Shown here one piece after another: positions 25,628 through 35,211 of a DNA stretch of 64,000 nt. The notes beneath the pieces are model-generated. The model ran no database searches. It was not told where the DNA came from and saw only the letters and a program-made list of their open reading frames with translations. The position numbers and the translations under genes were made by a program. The first letter of the stretch is position 1; every line of letters starts with the position of its first letter. This stretch comes from Candidatus Enterococcus leclercqii (GTDB lineage: Bacteria > Bacillota > Bacilli > Lactobacillales > Enterococcaceae), in NCBI RefSeq assembly GCF_009933135.1, contig NZ_MAEH01000002.1, positions 1 through 64,000 of the forward strand, in the 5' to 3' direction.

Positions 25628-26425
25628 ATGACCATTCATTTCACTGGCAGTATTGACGAAGACAAGACGGTTATCCAATTAGAAGAAAATCAAGGGCAGC
25701 TAACTTTACTGAAACCGGCGGCCGCCGCTCGAGAACAGCCGGCACGCACATCGATTTATCTCTATTTGAAGGAACGTCAGCCGCAACTTGCAGCATTGGC
25801 ACCTCTCAATAGCAAGACGATCAATGAAAATAAGGTTGACCAGACGTTGATTGTGACGCCCCCTTGGGAAATTGAAGGAGAAACGCTGTTGGCGGCTATG
25901 CTTGCAGCCTGGGCTGAAAATGGGCTGAAAGTTGCGACGATTACTGAGACTCCAGGCAAAGTACCTGCCAACCAACAAAATGTAGTCAATGATTTTCAGG
26001 GAAACGTCTTTCAATTGTTGGAAAATTTTGGTTATCCGATGGGAAAAGTCAAAAAGAAACCCGCTAAGGCACAACACCGCTGGAATAAACAAGTCTCCGA
26101 AATTCCCTTTTACATTAATTACAGTGATGCTACCGGGGAAGCAATCTGGCAAAAGCGCAATGAATTACTCCTAAAAAAAGGGGCGAAGCTCAAGATGGAA
26201 GTTCCTTTGAACAAAGATGGGTCCGTGGGCTATTCTGCACGATTTACCGAAAAGCTGCGAGATGATTATGCCGATAAAATCAATGGTGATACGACGACGG
26301 AAGATATTATCTTCAAGAGTGTCAACGAGTTAGGAATCTTTTTGTATTATGCTGGAACCAATGGCTGGCTAGTACTCAAAGACCAAAATGGCAAGACCAT
26401 CGACGAATACACTGTGGTAAAATGA
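25628..26425 (+). CDS. Hypothetical cytosolic protein
   Basis: The 265-residue soluble protein begins MTIHFTGSIDED and has no signal peptide or membrane helix. I do not recognise a family. It is rich in charged and Gln residues, with an Ala-rich stretch near residue 35 and a beta-strand-like C-terminal part ending in L-K-D-Q-N-G-K-T-I-D-E-Y. Upstream in-frame ATG and GTG codons exist (25559 and 25619). GAAAGGA at about 25610 favours a start at 25619 or 25628. It is 52 bases upstream of a small membrane protein and probably cotranscribed with it. Confidence 0.55.
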   Translation: MTIHFTGSIDEDKTVIQLEENQGQLTLLKPAAAAREQPARTSIYLYLKERQPQLAALAPLNSKTINENKVDQTLIVTPPWEIEGETLLAAMLAAWAENGLKVATITETPGKVPANQQNVVNDFQGNVFQLLENFGYPMGKVKKKPAKAQHRWNKQVSEIPFYINYSDATGEAIWQKRNELLLKKGAKLKMEVPLNKDGSVGYSARFTEKLRDDYADKINGDTTTEDIIFKSVNELGIFLYYAGTNGWLVLKDQNGKTIDEYTVVK

Positions 26426-26477
26426 AAAGGATCACTTGTTGCAGGTTTTCATTAACCAATAAGAAAAGGATGATTCG

Positions 26478-27128
26478 ATGGATTTTGCCAAACAAGATTT
26501 TGATTATTATGAGCGGACTGTGGGAAATATGTACCGCAGTTATTATACGAAGCGGCTGGCGTTTGCGGCAGTCGCACTGGCAATCATCGCCGGCTACAGT
26601 TGGCTTTCCCAAGACAATCTGCTATTAAATGGCATATTGGCGGCAGTTTTGATTGTTCTGATTGTTTATTTGCTAATGCAGCGGCAAAAATTTTCCGAAG
26701 TCTATCAGCAATGGCTAGAAAACAATCTGCCTCAAGCAGTCATCGTTGATGTGCAAGAAGATGAATATAGCTACAATATTTATCGCGAGGGTGAAAAAAT
26801 CGCCCGAATCAATAAAAAGGCTGTGCGAAATTTACCCTCTGCCAATAAGCAGTACACGTTACTGGCAGGCTTTGATAAGAAATTTTTCTCGGCACAGCCG
26901 CTGGAGCTGTATTACTACGATATGCTGGAGCTGACCTATGAAGAAAAATTTCGGTTAAGCCGCGGGGGTTATAGCTCGATGCCGCGATTTTTGCGGCGCT
27001 TCACTTGGAGCAACCTGAAGGCTACCGGGGGCAATGCTTTGAGTTTCGTCTTAGGAAATCTCTTCTTCTTGTTTATTTTGTTCCGCTTGATTCGTTATGT
27101 CATCGCGCTGATTCGAATGGTGTTTTAA
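26478..27128 (+). CDS. Hypothetical membrane protein
   Basis: The 216-residue protein has two closely spaced hydrophobic segments near the N-terminus (about residues 27-45 and 50-68). A cytosolic domain of mixed strands and charged helices follows (about 70-180). A third hydrophobic segment close to the end (about 188-210) contains V-L-G-N-L-F-F-L-F-I-L-F. No catalytic motif is seen and I do not recognise the family. The start follows AGAAAAGGATGATTCG. It is the second gene of a pair with 25628-26425, ended by a bidirectional terminator. Confidence 0.6.
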   Translation: MDFAKQDFDYYERTVGNMYRSYYTKRLAFAAVALAIIAGYSWLSQDNLLLNGILAAVLIVLIVYLLMQRQKFSEVYQQWLENNLPQAVIVDVQEDEYSYNIYREGEKIARINKKAVRNLPSANKQYTLLAGFDKKFFSAQPLELYYYDMLELTYEEKFRLSRGGYSSMPRFLRRFTWSNLKATGGNALSFVLGNLFFLFILFRLIRYVIALIRMVF

Positions 27129-27291
27129 GCTGTCTATGTGAAAAAAGCAGCGACAGCAATCATTGCTAAGTGCTGGTAGTGAATAATTCAATAGACAGGG
27201 ACAAAAAGAGCCCTATCAGAAAACAGCTTTGGCAATTGTCATTGCAATTCCTTGTTGAATCAAGGGTAGCCAGTGTTTGCATTTTTAACAA

Positions 27292-27336
27292 CAAAAAACA
27301 AGCAGCTTCCACTATTTTTAATGGAAGCTGCTTGTT
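27292..27336. terminator. Bidirectional intrinsic terminator
   Basis: AACAAGCAGCTTCCA and TGGAAGCTGCTTGTT are perfect 15-base arms, with A on one side and T on the other, placed between convergent genes. The stem is nearly the same as at 17919-17960. Confidence 0.9.
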
Positions 27337-27404
27337 TTGTCATGTCGTTGCCTCAGAATTTAGATGCAAGCAGCTTGCTAAAGCTTTTTTCATAGAACGA
27401 AAAG

Positions 27405-28955
27405 CTATTTTCCAGTCGCATATTTTGCCGATTGTTCACCTGCTTGGCGACCGAAAATGATGATGTCGGCTACGGCATTTCCGCCGATACGGTTGTTTCC
27501 GTGAATCCCACCGGTGACTTCACCAGCAGCATACAAGGCCTTGATTGCTTTGTCGTCTTTACCGATGACTTGGGTTTCAGTATTGATTTTGACACCGCCC
27601 ATTGTGTGGTGGATTCCAGGGGCAATAGCGATAGCGTAGTAAGGGGCTTTAGATAGATCGTGATCCATGGCAGTTGTCCGACCGAACTCAGCATCTTTCT
27701 TGTCGGCGACGGCTTTGTTCCAAGTGTCCAACGTTGCTTTTAAATCAGCTTCCGGCATGTCGATTTCTTTTGCCAATGCTTCGATGGTATCTGCAGATTT
27801 CACCAAGCCTTGTTTTTCATAGAAATCAATGGCCTTGACCCGTTCTTTGACACCAGCATCAAAGACCAGCCAAGCGGATTTTTCAGGGAGGGCAATGATT
27901 GCTGCAGAGACTTTATCACGAGTTTCCATTTCATTGAAGAAGCGTTTGCCTTGTTGGTCCACCAAAATGGCACCTTCACCTCGGACTGCTTCTGTGATCA
28001 ACAGGGATTTTGATTGGTCGACGGTTGGGTGAATTTGGATTTGGTCCATATCCACTGTTTGTCCGCCTAATGCTTCGATCATTTTGATCCCATCGCCGGT
28101 AGAGCCTTCTTGGTTGGTAGTGACATACCCTTTTAGTTCAGGTTTGTATTGCTCTACCATCGCCATGTTGGCGCCAAATCCGCCAGTGGTGACAACTACT
28201 GCTTTGGCACTGATTGTTTTTTCTTTACCGTCGACTTTGACTTGAACGCCGTTGACAGCACCATCTTTTTCATTAATCTTCACGACGTCAGAGTTGACAA
28301 ACAATGGGATTTCTTTTTCGTGAATGTTTCGTAGCAGACCGTCTACCAAATATTCACCGACAGCCGAACCATCAGTTGGGCGGTGGGTCCGTTTTTCGCT
28401 CATGCCGCCGGTAGTCGTCAAGTTATCTAACGTAATGCCCATAGAATCCAACCAGTCGATTGCTGCAGCAGAATGATCTACCAAATAGTGAAGCAGTGCC
28501 GGATCGTTGGTTCCGCCGCCGCCTTTTAAAGTTTCTTCATAGAATTTGTCGTTTGTGTCTTCGATTCCTTGATCTTTTTGGAACTTGGTTTCTGACGCGT
28601 TCATACCGGCAGAAGATTTTAAGGTGTTTCCGCCAGCAATCGGCATTTTTTCCAAAATTACCGGATTCGCGCCAGCTTCTTTAGCGGATAAAGCCGCTGC
28701 CATGCCTGCACCACCGGCACCGACGATCACGATGTCGTAGGTATCTTTCATTTCTGACGGATCGGTGTATTCCTGGGCAGAGGCACCTGATGTGGCATCA
28801 GTCGCTGCTGTAGAAGAATTTGCCGTCTGTTCTGTTTTAGCAGAAGAATCTTTGGCAGAGCTTGAAGCCGCGGAATCTTTTGACTGATCGGCACCACAGC
28901 CCGCCATCAGCAATAGGGCTGACAACATGATGATTTTACCAAAAACTTTTTTCAT
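27405..28955 (-). CDS. Extracellular fumarate reductase-type flavoprotein (lipoprotein)
   Basis: The 516-residue protein starts with a lipoprotein signal (L-L-L-M-A-G-C-G, lipidated Cys20), a Ser/Ala/Thr-rich linker (21-60) and an FAD-binding dinucleotide fold (I-V-G-A-G-G-A-G-M-A). The rest matches the FAD-dependent fumarate reductase/flavocytochrome c family, including M-G-G-V-K-I-N and N-R-I-G-G-N-A-V-A-D near the C-terminus. It would reduce fumarate or a related acceptor outside the membrane. The linker carries D-A-T-S-G-A-S (53-59), resembling the D-x-x-[ST]-G-A-[ST] site where ApbE-type enzymes attach FMN, although no full FMN-binding domain is present. No electron-transfer partner is encoded beside it. 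Confidence 0.88.
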   Translation of the reverse strand: MKKVFGKIIMLSALLLMAGCGADQSKDSAASSSAKDSSAKTEQTANSSTAATDATSGASAQEYTDPSEMKDTYDIVIVGAGGAGMAAALSAKEAGANPVILEKMPIAGGNTLKSSAGMNASETKFQKDQGIEDTNDKFYEETLKGGGGTNDPALLHYLVDHSAAAIDWLDSMGITLDNLTTTGGMSEKRTHRPTDGSAVGEYLVDGLLRNIHEKEIPLFVNSDVVKINEKDGAVNGVQVKVDGKEKTISAKAVVVTTGGFGANMAMVEQYKPELKGYVTTNQEGSTGDGIKMIEALGGQTVDMDQIQIHPTVDQSKSLLITEAVRGEGAILVDQQGKRFFNEMETRDKVSAAIIALPEKSAWLVFDAGVKERVKAIDFYEKQGLVKSADTIEALAKEIDMPEADLKATLDTWNKAVADKKDAEFGRTTAMDHDLSKAPYYAIAIAPGIHHTMGGVKINTETQVIGKDDKAIKALYAAGEVTGGIHGNNRIGGNAVADIIIFGRQAGEQSAKYATGK

Positions 28956-29083
28956 TTTTTTCCCTCCAATTGTTTTGTGTGGAAACTCACAAGTGCATTA
29001 TAACAAAGGAGAGTTTGCTGTACCACCACAGCTGGGCGACAAAAAGGCAAAGCTGGACAGCGAAACTTTACACCATCAGTTGG

Positions 29084-29515
29084 TTAAAGGCTTTCAGAAA
29101 AATCAACAAAAATTTGATGGAAGGCAGGATGGGTTTTCTTTAAAGAAAGCAGCCGACCACTGTCTTTAGACAAAAAGCAGTGTTTACTGGCGCCGGTAGT
29201 CATCAGCTGATCGGTGGCAATATCACGAATCTCATAGGAAAAGTCTAGTCGTGTCCCCGTGTATTGAGTGATGCTTACTAATATTTTCACTTGATCCCCG
29301 TAGCGAATCATATTTTTGTACTGGCAATCGACAGCCAGTACGGGAATGATGATGCCGGCATTTTCGATGGCGTGGTAGGAAAGACCGAGATGTTCCAAAA
29401 CATCGACGCGGGCTTCTTCAAACCAACGAATATAGTTGGAATGGTGGATGATACCCATCTGGTCTGTTTCATAATAGTGAGGCTTGCGAAGATAGCCAGG
29501 GTAAGTAGTTGTCAT
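29084..29515 (-). CDS. 4-hydroxybenzoyl-CoA thioesterase-family (hotdog) protein
   Basis: The 143-residue protein has the hotdog-fold signature Y-E-T-D-Q-M-G-I-I-H-H-S-N-Y-I-R-W-F-E-E-A-R near the N-terminus. This contains the catalytic Asp and is typical of acyl-CoA/acyl-ACP thioesterases of the YbgC/FadM group. The start at 29515 (MTTTYPGYL) follows AGGAGGAATCC; the frame extends upstream without a better site. The acyl substrate cannot be predicted. It lies between the fumarate-reductase lipoprotein and an aldo-keto reductase, all leftward, but terminators suggest separate transcripts. Confidence 0.88.
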   Translation of the reverse strand: MTTTYPGYLRKPHYYETDQMGIIHHSNYIRWFEEARVDVLEHLGLSYHAIENAGIIIPVLAVDCQYKNMIRYGDQVKILVSITQYTGTRLDFSYEIRDIATDQLMTTGASKHCFLSKDSGRLLSLKKTHPAFHQIFVDFSESL

Positions 29516-29616
29516 AGTTGGATTCCTCCTGTAAGAACTGATTAAGATTTTTTTCAGCTTATCATGAGCCGCCGCTCCCAGCAAACAAGGAGAAGGCTGC
29601 AAAATAGTTTCTAACT

Positions 29617-29656
29617 AAAAAAGCTGCCTGGTACCAAAATTTCGATACCAGGCAGC
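29617..29656 (-). terminator. Intrinsic terminator of the aldo-keto reductase gene
   Basis: On the minus strand GCTGCCTGGTA pairs perfectly with TACCAGGCAGC, followed by six T. Confidence 0.92.
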
Positions 29657-29682
29657 ATGGATTTTATCATTTGAACCAGGCG

Positions 29683-30621
29683 TTAGAAACGAAACAGCTC
29701 ATCGATGAGTTGATAGTCTTCATTAGATAAGTGGACATCCACAGCTTTGGCGTTATTTTCCACTTGTTCAGGACGTTTTGCCCCAGGAATCACAGCGGTT
29801 ACGGACGGATTTTTCAGATACCAGGCCAAAACCAGTTGAGGAACTGTTGTGTCGTTTCGATGAGCGATCACTTTTAGTTCATTAACTGTGGCTACGATTT
29901 TCTTGAAACGTTCCCCTTGAAAATCAGGATTGCTTGAACGGATATCCCCTTTGGCAAAAACAGTCTCTTCCGAATATTTACCAGTGAGTAAGCCGGAAGC
30001 TAATGGGAAATAAGGAACGAAGCTGATGTGATGTTTTTTTAGATAAGAGAAGAGCTCTTGTTCCGCCTCACGATGCAACAGGCTGTATTGATCTTCAACG
30101 ATATCTACATAGCCTTCTGCATTGGCTTCTTTAATCTGGGCCAACGAAAAATTCGAGACACCAACGGCACGGATTTTTCCCGCTTCCTTCAATTCGTGAA
30201 GTGCAGCCACGGCTTCATTTTTTGGTGTTTGTTGATCGGGAAAATGAATATAAAAAATATCGATATAGTCCGTTTGCAGGCGCTGTAAAGCATCTTCTAC
30301 AGCATTTCTCAAAAATTCCGGGGAGTTGTCTTTTTGTCCTTCGTTACCTGGAACATGAGCGGCTTTGGTGGCGATGATGACGCGGGCCCGATCAAATTCT
30401 GCTTCCTGCAGCACTTCGCCAATCAATTCTTCAGAACGTCCCAACCCATAAGCATAGGCAGTATCCAAAAGAGTAATCCCGTTGCGCAAGGCTGTCCGAA
30501 TGATTTCCTTGCCGACCTCATCGTCTAAGCCGGTAAACAAGTTGTGGCCACCCACAGCGTTGGTTCCCAGACCTAAAGCAGAAGCATAGACTTGCGATTT
30601 TCCGATACGTACATCAGACAT
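29683..30621 (-). CDS. Aldo/keto reductase
   Basis: NADPH-dependent reductase of 312 residues with a TIM-barrel fold. The catalytic region is visible: L-L-D-T-A-Y-A-Y-G-L-G-R-S-E holds the Asp and Tyr, I-A-T-K-A-A the Lys, and Y-I-H-F-P-D the His. The C-terminal nucleotide motif (A-V-I-P-G-A-K-R-P-E-Q-V-E-N-N) is also present. ATG 30621 follows CGGAGGAATC and gives the usual family length. It resembles the general stress/YhdN-like subgroup, but substrates are unknown. It is a single leftward gene with a strong terminator. Confidence 0.9.
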   Translation of the reverse strand: MSDVRIGKSQVYASALGLGTNAVGGHNLFTGLDDEVGKEIIRTALRNGITLLDTAYAYGLGRSEELIGEVLQEAEFDRARVIIATKAAHVPGNEGQKDNSPEFLRNAVEDALQRLQTDYIDIFYIHFPDQQTPKNEAVAALHELKEAGKIRAVGVSNFSLAQIKEANAEGYVDIVEDQYSLLHREAEQELFSYLKKHHISFVPYFPLASGLLTGKYSEETVFAKGDIRSSNPDFQGERFKKIVATVNELKVIAHRNDTTVPQLVLAWYLKNPSVTAVIPGAKRPEQVENNAKAVDVHLSNEDYQLIDELFRF

Positions 30622-30984
30622 GATTGATTCCTCCGTTTCTTGATCACGCTTACTTGACAGCATTTGTCGAAGCCTTTGCGTGTAAGACCTAGCTGTCACT
30701 GCCAGTGACGGCAGCAAAGAATTTATTTGTTATTCTCTAGGAAATATCTGAGAATTTCAGTGAGCGTCAGATTACGAACTTTTGTCAGAAACACAGAAAA
30801 CATCATCGCTTACTTCATCGTCTACTTGATGGAGAAGTGCGCGTTCCAGCGTTGATTCCGGTGAAAAGAACGAATGCAGCTCTCAGCAGTTTCTCCAGAG
30901 ACTTCCTAACTTCAAGTCTATTACAAAAGAGCAAAATCCGAAAATCATTCGCTTTATTTTTTGCCGCAGCTTTGTGAAAACGGC
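30622..30984. other. Intergenic region without visible genes
   Basis: This region lies upstream of the aldo-keto reductase and of the hisS promoter. I see no gene, repeat or strong hairpin. The leftward promoter of the reductase should lie near 30650-30760. Confidence 0.35.
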
Positions 30985-31013
30985 TTGACTTTTTTCATGT
31001 CTTCTAGTAGATT
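30985..31013 (+). promoter_or_regulatory. Promoter of the hisS-aspS T-box leader
   Basis: TTGACT (30985-30990), a 17-base spacer and TAGATT (31008-31013) sit just before the T-box leader; the predicted start is near 31020. Confidence 0.7.
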
Positions 31014-31024
31014 TGTTGTAATAT

Positions 31025-31296
31025 TAACAATCTGTGATGGAAAGAGTAGACAGTTGTCCACTGTTCAGAGAGAGGGATCATGGCTGAGAGTCCCTTAGGT
31101 GCGGCTGTTGAAAGACATTCCGGAGATGAGCGCGTGCAAAGCCGCTCCGTCTTGAGTACGTTACACTCCAGAGGAAGATCTGCCTGTCTAAACTGACGGC
31201 CGGCCAAAAGCCGAAATGATCCTCGAAAACCAGGTGGTACCGCGTATGACTAGTCATCCGCCCTTGCGTCGCAAAGCGACACAAGGGCGGTTTTTT
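31025..31296 (+). promoter_or_regulatory. T-box riboswitch of hisS-aspS
   Basis: The T-box sequence AGGTGGTACCGCG (31231-31243) is intact. It is followed by the terminator CCGCCCTTG-CGTCG/CGAC-CAAGGGCGG type hairpin with six T (about 31258-31296). Stem I begins with AGTAGACAG near 31049 and has an apical GAGAGGGA/TCCCTTAGG region. The sequence before the conserved CCGGAG is GAAAGACATT (31110-31119), so the specifier could be CAT (His) with an overlapping GAC (Asp). Uncharged tRNA binding should favour read-through into hisS and aspS. Confidence 0.92.
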
Positions 31297-31457
31297 GCTG
31301 TGAAACAAACGATTGGCCTGCGAAGGCAAGACAGAGTTGCTGTTGAACAGCAGCAGCCGAAAATTGACTATAATTAAGTCGTCAATATTTTAAACAAGCT
31401 GCAGCTTACTCTATAATTAAATTATTAAGATAAAACCATCAAAAGGAGTTTTGCGCT

Positions 31458-32759
31458 ATGAATTACCAACGTCCAAAAGGCACCAATGATATTCTGCCGG
31501 GTGAATCCGAAAAATGGCAGTTTATTGAAGAAACTGCCCGCTTATTATTTCGGGACTATCAATACCAGGAAATCCGCACGCCAATTTTTGAACACTACGA
31601 AGTGATTTCCCGCAGTGTCGGGGATACGACGGATATCGTATCCAAAGAGATGTATGACTTTTACGACAAAGGGGACCGCCATGTGACACTGCGTCCGGAG
31701 GGAACAGCGCCAATCGTGCGGGCCTATGTGGAAAACAAACTCTTTGGTCCAGAGTTTCCAAAGCCTTACAAAATGTTTTACACAGGACCGATGTTTCGCT
31801 ATGAACGTCCGCAAAAAGGCCGTTTGCGTCAGTTCCATCAAATTGGCGTAGAAGCTTTTGGCTCTGCCAATCCAGCCACAGATGTGGAATCGATGGCAAT
31901 GGCGCTGGACTTTTTCAAACAGCTGGGAATCCGGCAAGTTCGTTTGGTAATCAACTCATTGGGAGACAAAGAAACTCGGGCAGCTTATCGTCAAGCGCTG
32001 ATCGATTATCTGGAACCTCATACAGCAGAGCTCAGTGAAGATTCTCAACGCCGGCTCCATGAAAATCCATTGCGGGTTTTGGATTCAAAAGACAAACGGG
32101 ACAAACAGTTTGTCGCTGATGCACCATCGATTTTGGATTACCTTAGTGAAACTGCCCGCACTCATTTTGATGCTGTGCAAACGATGCTGGATGCGCTGGG
32201 GATTCCTTATGAAGTCGACAGCAACATGGTTCGAGGACTGGATTATTACACCCACACCATTTTTGAAATCATGAGCGAAGCACCGGGTATGGGAGCACAA
32301 GCGACAATCTGTGCCGGTGGACGTTACGATCATCTGGTGGAAGAATTAGGTGGCGAGGCGACGCCGGCTTTCGGATTTGCCATGGGAATTGAACGCGTAC
32401 TGCTGACTTTGGAATCAGAAGAAGTGCTGCTGCCAGCGTTGAATGAGTTGGATGCGTACGTAGTCAGCTTAGGCGATGAAACTAATGTGGAAGCGCTGAA
32501 AGTCGTACAAGCCATCCGCAACTTTGGTTTTTCGGCTGATCGGGATGTAATGGGACGCAAAGCCAAAGCGCAGTTCAAGTCTGCGGATAAAGCCGGTGCT
32601 AAGCTGGTATTGACCATTGGCGGCAACGAGTTGGAACAAGGAATCATCAATGTCAAAGGAATGGCCAATCGTCAGGAAAAAGCTTTTTCTTTGGCTGATA
32701 TCTATGAACGCTTTGATGAAGTCTATGACGAAATGACTACAGTAATGTTCGAAGATTGA
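31458..32759 (+). CDS. hisS: Histidyl-tRNA synthetase
   Basis: Class II synthetase that charges tRNA-His. The 433-residue protein opens with [12 protein letters not shown]. It has motif 2 ([17 protein letters not shown]) and the histidine-binding motifs R-G-L-D-Y-Y-T and G-G-R-Y-D. Motif 3 is G-F-A-M-G-I-E-R, and a C-terminal anticodon-binding domain completes it. AAAGGAGTT precedes the ATG. It follows a T-box leader and is 77 bases upstream of aspS, with no terminator between. Confidence 0.97.
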   Translation: MNYQRPKGTNDILPGESEKWQFIEETARLLFRDYQYQEIRTPIFEHYEVISRSVGDTTDIVSKEMYDFYDKGDRHVTLRPEGTAPIVRAYVENKLFGPEFPKPYKMFYTGPMFRYERPQKGRLRQFHQIGVEAFGSANPATDVESMAMALDFFKQLGIRQVRLVINSLGDKETRAAYRQALIDYLEPHTAELSEDSQRRLHENPLRVLDSKDKRDKQFVADAPSILDYLSETARTHFDAVQTMLDALGIPYEVDSNMVRGLDYYTHTIFEIMSEAPGMGAQATICAGGRYDHLVEELGGEATPAFGFAMGIERVLLTLESEEVLLPALNELDAYVVSLGDETNVEALKVVQAIRNFGFSADRDVMGRKAKAQFKSADKAGAKLVLTIGGNELEQGIINVKGMANRQEKAFSLADIYERFDEVYDEMTTVMFED

Positions 32760-32836
32760 GTAGAACATTCTGGTTAACTACGGCAGGCCAGCAATCTGGC
32801 TGGTCTGCTTAAAACTGAAAAATGGGGGAGAAAAAA

Positions 32837-34606
32837 ATGGCAAAACGTACTGTATATTGTGGTCTGGTATCTGAAGCACAACTGGATCAGACGGTTACAT
32901 TGAAAGGTTGGGTTCAAAAACGCCGCGACTTGGGGGGCGTAATCTTTATCGACTTGCGAGACCGGGAAGGAATCGTTCAAGTGGTTTTCAATCCGGAACG
33001 AGACAAAGCCGCTTGGGAGATTGCAGATAAATGCCGTAGCGAATTTGTGATTGAAGTGACCGGAACTGTAGAACATCGCGCACCAGAAGCGATTAACCCG
33101 AAAATGACCACTGGTGCGTTTGAAGTAATGGCGACAGACATCACAATCTTGAACCGCTCAAAGACACCGCCGTTTGCCATTGAAGACGATCAAACCATCA
33201 GTGATGAAGTTCGTTTGAAATACCGGGCATTGGATTTGCGGCGGCCAAAAATGACCCAAAATCTGATTACTCGCCACAAAACAACGCATGCCATTCGGGA
33301 ATATTTGGACGGCTTGGGCTTCTTGGATATTGAGACACCTTATTTAGGCAAGTCCACACCTGAAGGAGCACGGGATTATCTGGTTCCTTCCCGAGTACAC
33401 GCGGGGCATTTCTACGCATTGCCACAATCGCCACAGCTCTTTAAGCAGTTGTTGATGACAGCAGGGTTTGACCGCTATTACCAAGTGGCTCGTTGCTTCC
33501 GTGATGAAGACTTGCGGGGAGACCGACAGCCGGAATTCACCCAGATTGACATGGAAATGGCCTTTTTAGATATGGACGAGATCCAAGAAATCACAGAAGG
33601 CATGATTGCTAAGGTTATGAAGGATGTCAAAGGGCTGGAAGTAACGCTGCCTTTTCCACGCATGACTTATGACGATGCGATGGCGCGGTATGGTTCTGAT
33701 AAACCGGATACTCGTTTTGATATGGAATTGATTGATATTTCAGAAGTCGTCAAAGATGTGGATTTCAAAGTCTTCCAAATGGCACTGGATCACGGTGGTG
33801 TCGTCAAAGCGCTAAATGCCAAGGGTGCTGCGGACAAGTATTCTCGTAAAGACATGGACAACTTGGGCAAATACGTCAGCCAATTTGGCGCCAAAGGACT
33901 GGCTTGGCTGAAAGTGGAAGCAGATGGTCTGAAAGGGCCAATCGCTAAATTCTTCGGTGAAAAAGAGGCTGAAATCATTGCTGCTACCAATGCAGAAGTC
34001 GGTGACTTGCTGATGTTTGGTGCAGACAACTATGGCGTAGTCTCTGCTGCGTTGGGAGCTATTCGCTCTCGTTTAGGCAAGGAATTGGGCTTGATCGACG
34101 AAAGCAAGTTCAACTTCTTGTGGATCACAGACTGGCCACAATTTGAATACAGCGAAGAAGAAGGACGCTATGTTTCTGCTCACCATCCTTTCACTATGCC
34201 GAAAGCCGAAGATGTGGAGTTGTTGGCAACTGCACCGGAAAAAGTATATGCAGACGCTTATGACATTGTCTTGAATGGGTATGAGTTAGGTGGCGGCTCC
34301 TTGCGTATTTACACGCGTGAACTGCAAGAGCAGATGTTCCGCACCTTAGGCTTTTCCGATGAAGCCATGGTTGAACAATTCGGCTTCTTGCTGGATGCGT
34401 TAGACTACGGTTTCCCACCATTGGGAGGAATTGCTCTTGGTCTTGATCGCTTCGTGATGCTTTTAGCCGGCGAAGACAATATCCGAGAAGTAATTGCCTT
34501 TCCTAAAAACGGGAAAGCCGCAGATCCAATGACGGAAGCACCAAGCACCGTATCACCATTGCAGTTGTTTGAACTGAATCTCAATGTGACGAATGTCGAA
34601 GAATAA
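32837..34606 (+). CDS. aspS: Aspartyl-tRNA synthetase
   Basis: Class II synthetase for tRNA-Asp. The 589-residue protein has the N-terminal OB-fold anticodon domain ([14 protein letters not shown]). Motif 2 follows around [17 protein letters not shown]. The bacterial GAD insertion is present, as is motif 3 near [11 protein letters not shown] 32837 (MAKRTVYC) sits behind GGGGGAG; an in-frame ATG 15 bases earlier overlaps that site. No tRNA-Asn-type signature was examined, so discriminating versus non-discriminating activity is open. Confidence 0.96.
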   Translation: MAKRTVYCGLVSEAQLDQTVTLKGWVQKRRDLGGVIFIDLRDREGIVQVVFNPERDKAAWEIADKCRSEFVIEVTGTVEHRAPEAINPKMTTGAFEVMATDITILNRSKTPPFAIEDDQTISDEVRLKYRALDLRRPKMTQNLITRHKTTHAIREYLDGLGFLDIETPYLGKSTPEGARDYLVPSRVHAGHFYALPQSPQLFKQLLMTAGFDRYYQVARCFRDEDLRGDRQPEFTQIDMEMAFLDMDEIQEITEGMIAKVMKDVKGLEVTLPFPRMTYDDAMARYGSDKPDTRFDMELIDISEVVKDVDFKVFQMALDHGGVVKALNAKGAADKYSRKDMDNLGKYVSQFGAKGLAWLKVEADGLKGPIAKFFGEKEAEIIAATNAEVGDLLMFGADNYGVVSAALGAIRSRLGKELGLIDESKFNFLWITDWPQFEYSEEEGRYVSAHHPFTMPKAEDVELLATAPEKVYADAYDIVLNGYELGGGSLRIYTRELQEQMFRTLGFSDEAMVEQFGFLLDALDYGFPPLGGIALGLDRFVMLLAGEDNIREVIAFPKNGKAADPMTEAPSTVSPLQLFELNLNVTNVEE

Positions 34607-34615
34607 TCGCAAAGT

Positions 34616-34760
34616 CAGGATCTGTGACAATAGTTGAGTCACCGTCCTGCGAACCGAACAATACCAAACGTGAGCCCCCAAAAGCCGACGATCTTCCAAT
34701 GATTTTAATGGAAGATCGTCGGCTTTTCATTGCTAAAAATTTCAAGGGCTAACTAACCTT
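34616..34760 (+). repeat. Intergenic repeat element, copy A
   Basis: This shares long identical blocks with 42893-43047. Examples are GTTGAGTCACCGTCCTG, AACAATACCAAACGTGAGCC and TTTTCATTGCTAAAA, each following a plus-strand gene. It contains a first hairpin (CAGGA..TCCTG enclosing GTGAC..GTCAC) and a second with an 18-bp stem, AAAGCCGACGATCTTCCA and its complement. That second stem has a different sequence in copy B. The second hairpin ends in TTTT and can serve as the aspS terminator. Confidence 0.85.
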
Positions 34761-35211
34761 GATTTCATCAAGCTAAGTCAGTCTCACTCATTTCTCTTAA
34801 CACGTATGGTCATGTTCTCTCTTCGGACTAAGACATAAAGGTGCTCACAAATTTTCCTCGTCCGTATACTGTTTATTAATTGTGGTTAAACATCTGCTAT
34901 TTAGCACTTGGAAATTACTTGTGCCACATTCCTGTTTTTATCAGGAAATGTGAAGACTTTCAAACAACAGCTTCACATAAATTTTTAGGTAGGCTGTCGG
35001 GCTTGGCAACGCGTCTTTTCAGACTGGAAAGCAGGATTGGTTTATAATCAGAAAAAGGAATATTTACAAGGCCAGCTGTGGTGAAGCTTCTTTTTTCTTA
35101 CCTTTTATAAAGAATCCAGCTTCTTCTTTTGTTTTTTTACCTTTCCCCGTATAATGTAACTGACTCTGCGCTGGAAGATCGTCCGAAAAAGCGAGCGGGC
35201 TGTTTTTTTGC
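34761..35211. other. Intergenic region before the YitT-family gene
   Basis: No gene is visible. A TATAAT box at about 35151 is a likely promoter element for the YitT-family gene; a matching -35 is weak. The rest is AT-rich and without clear structure. Confidence 0.4.
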
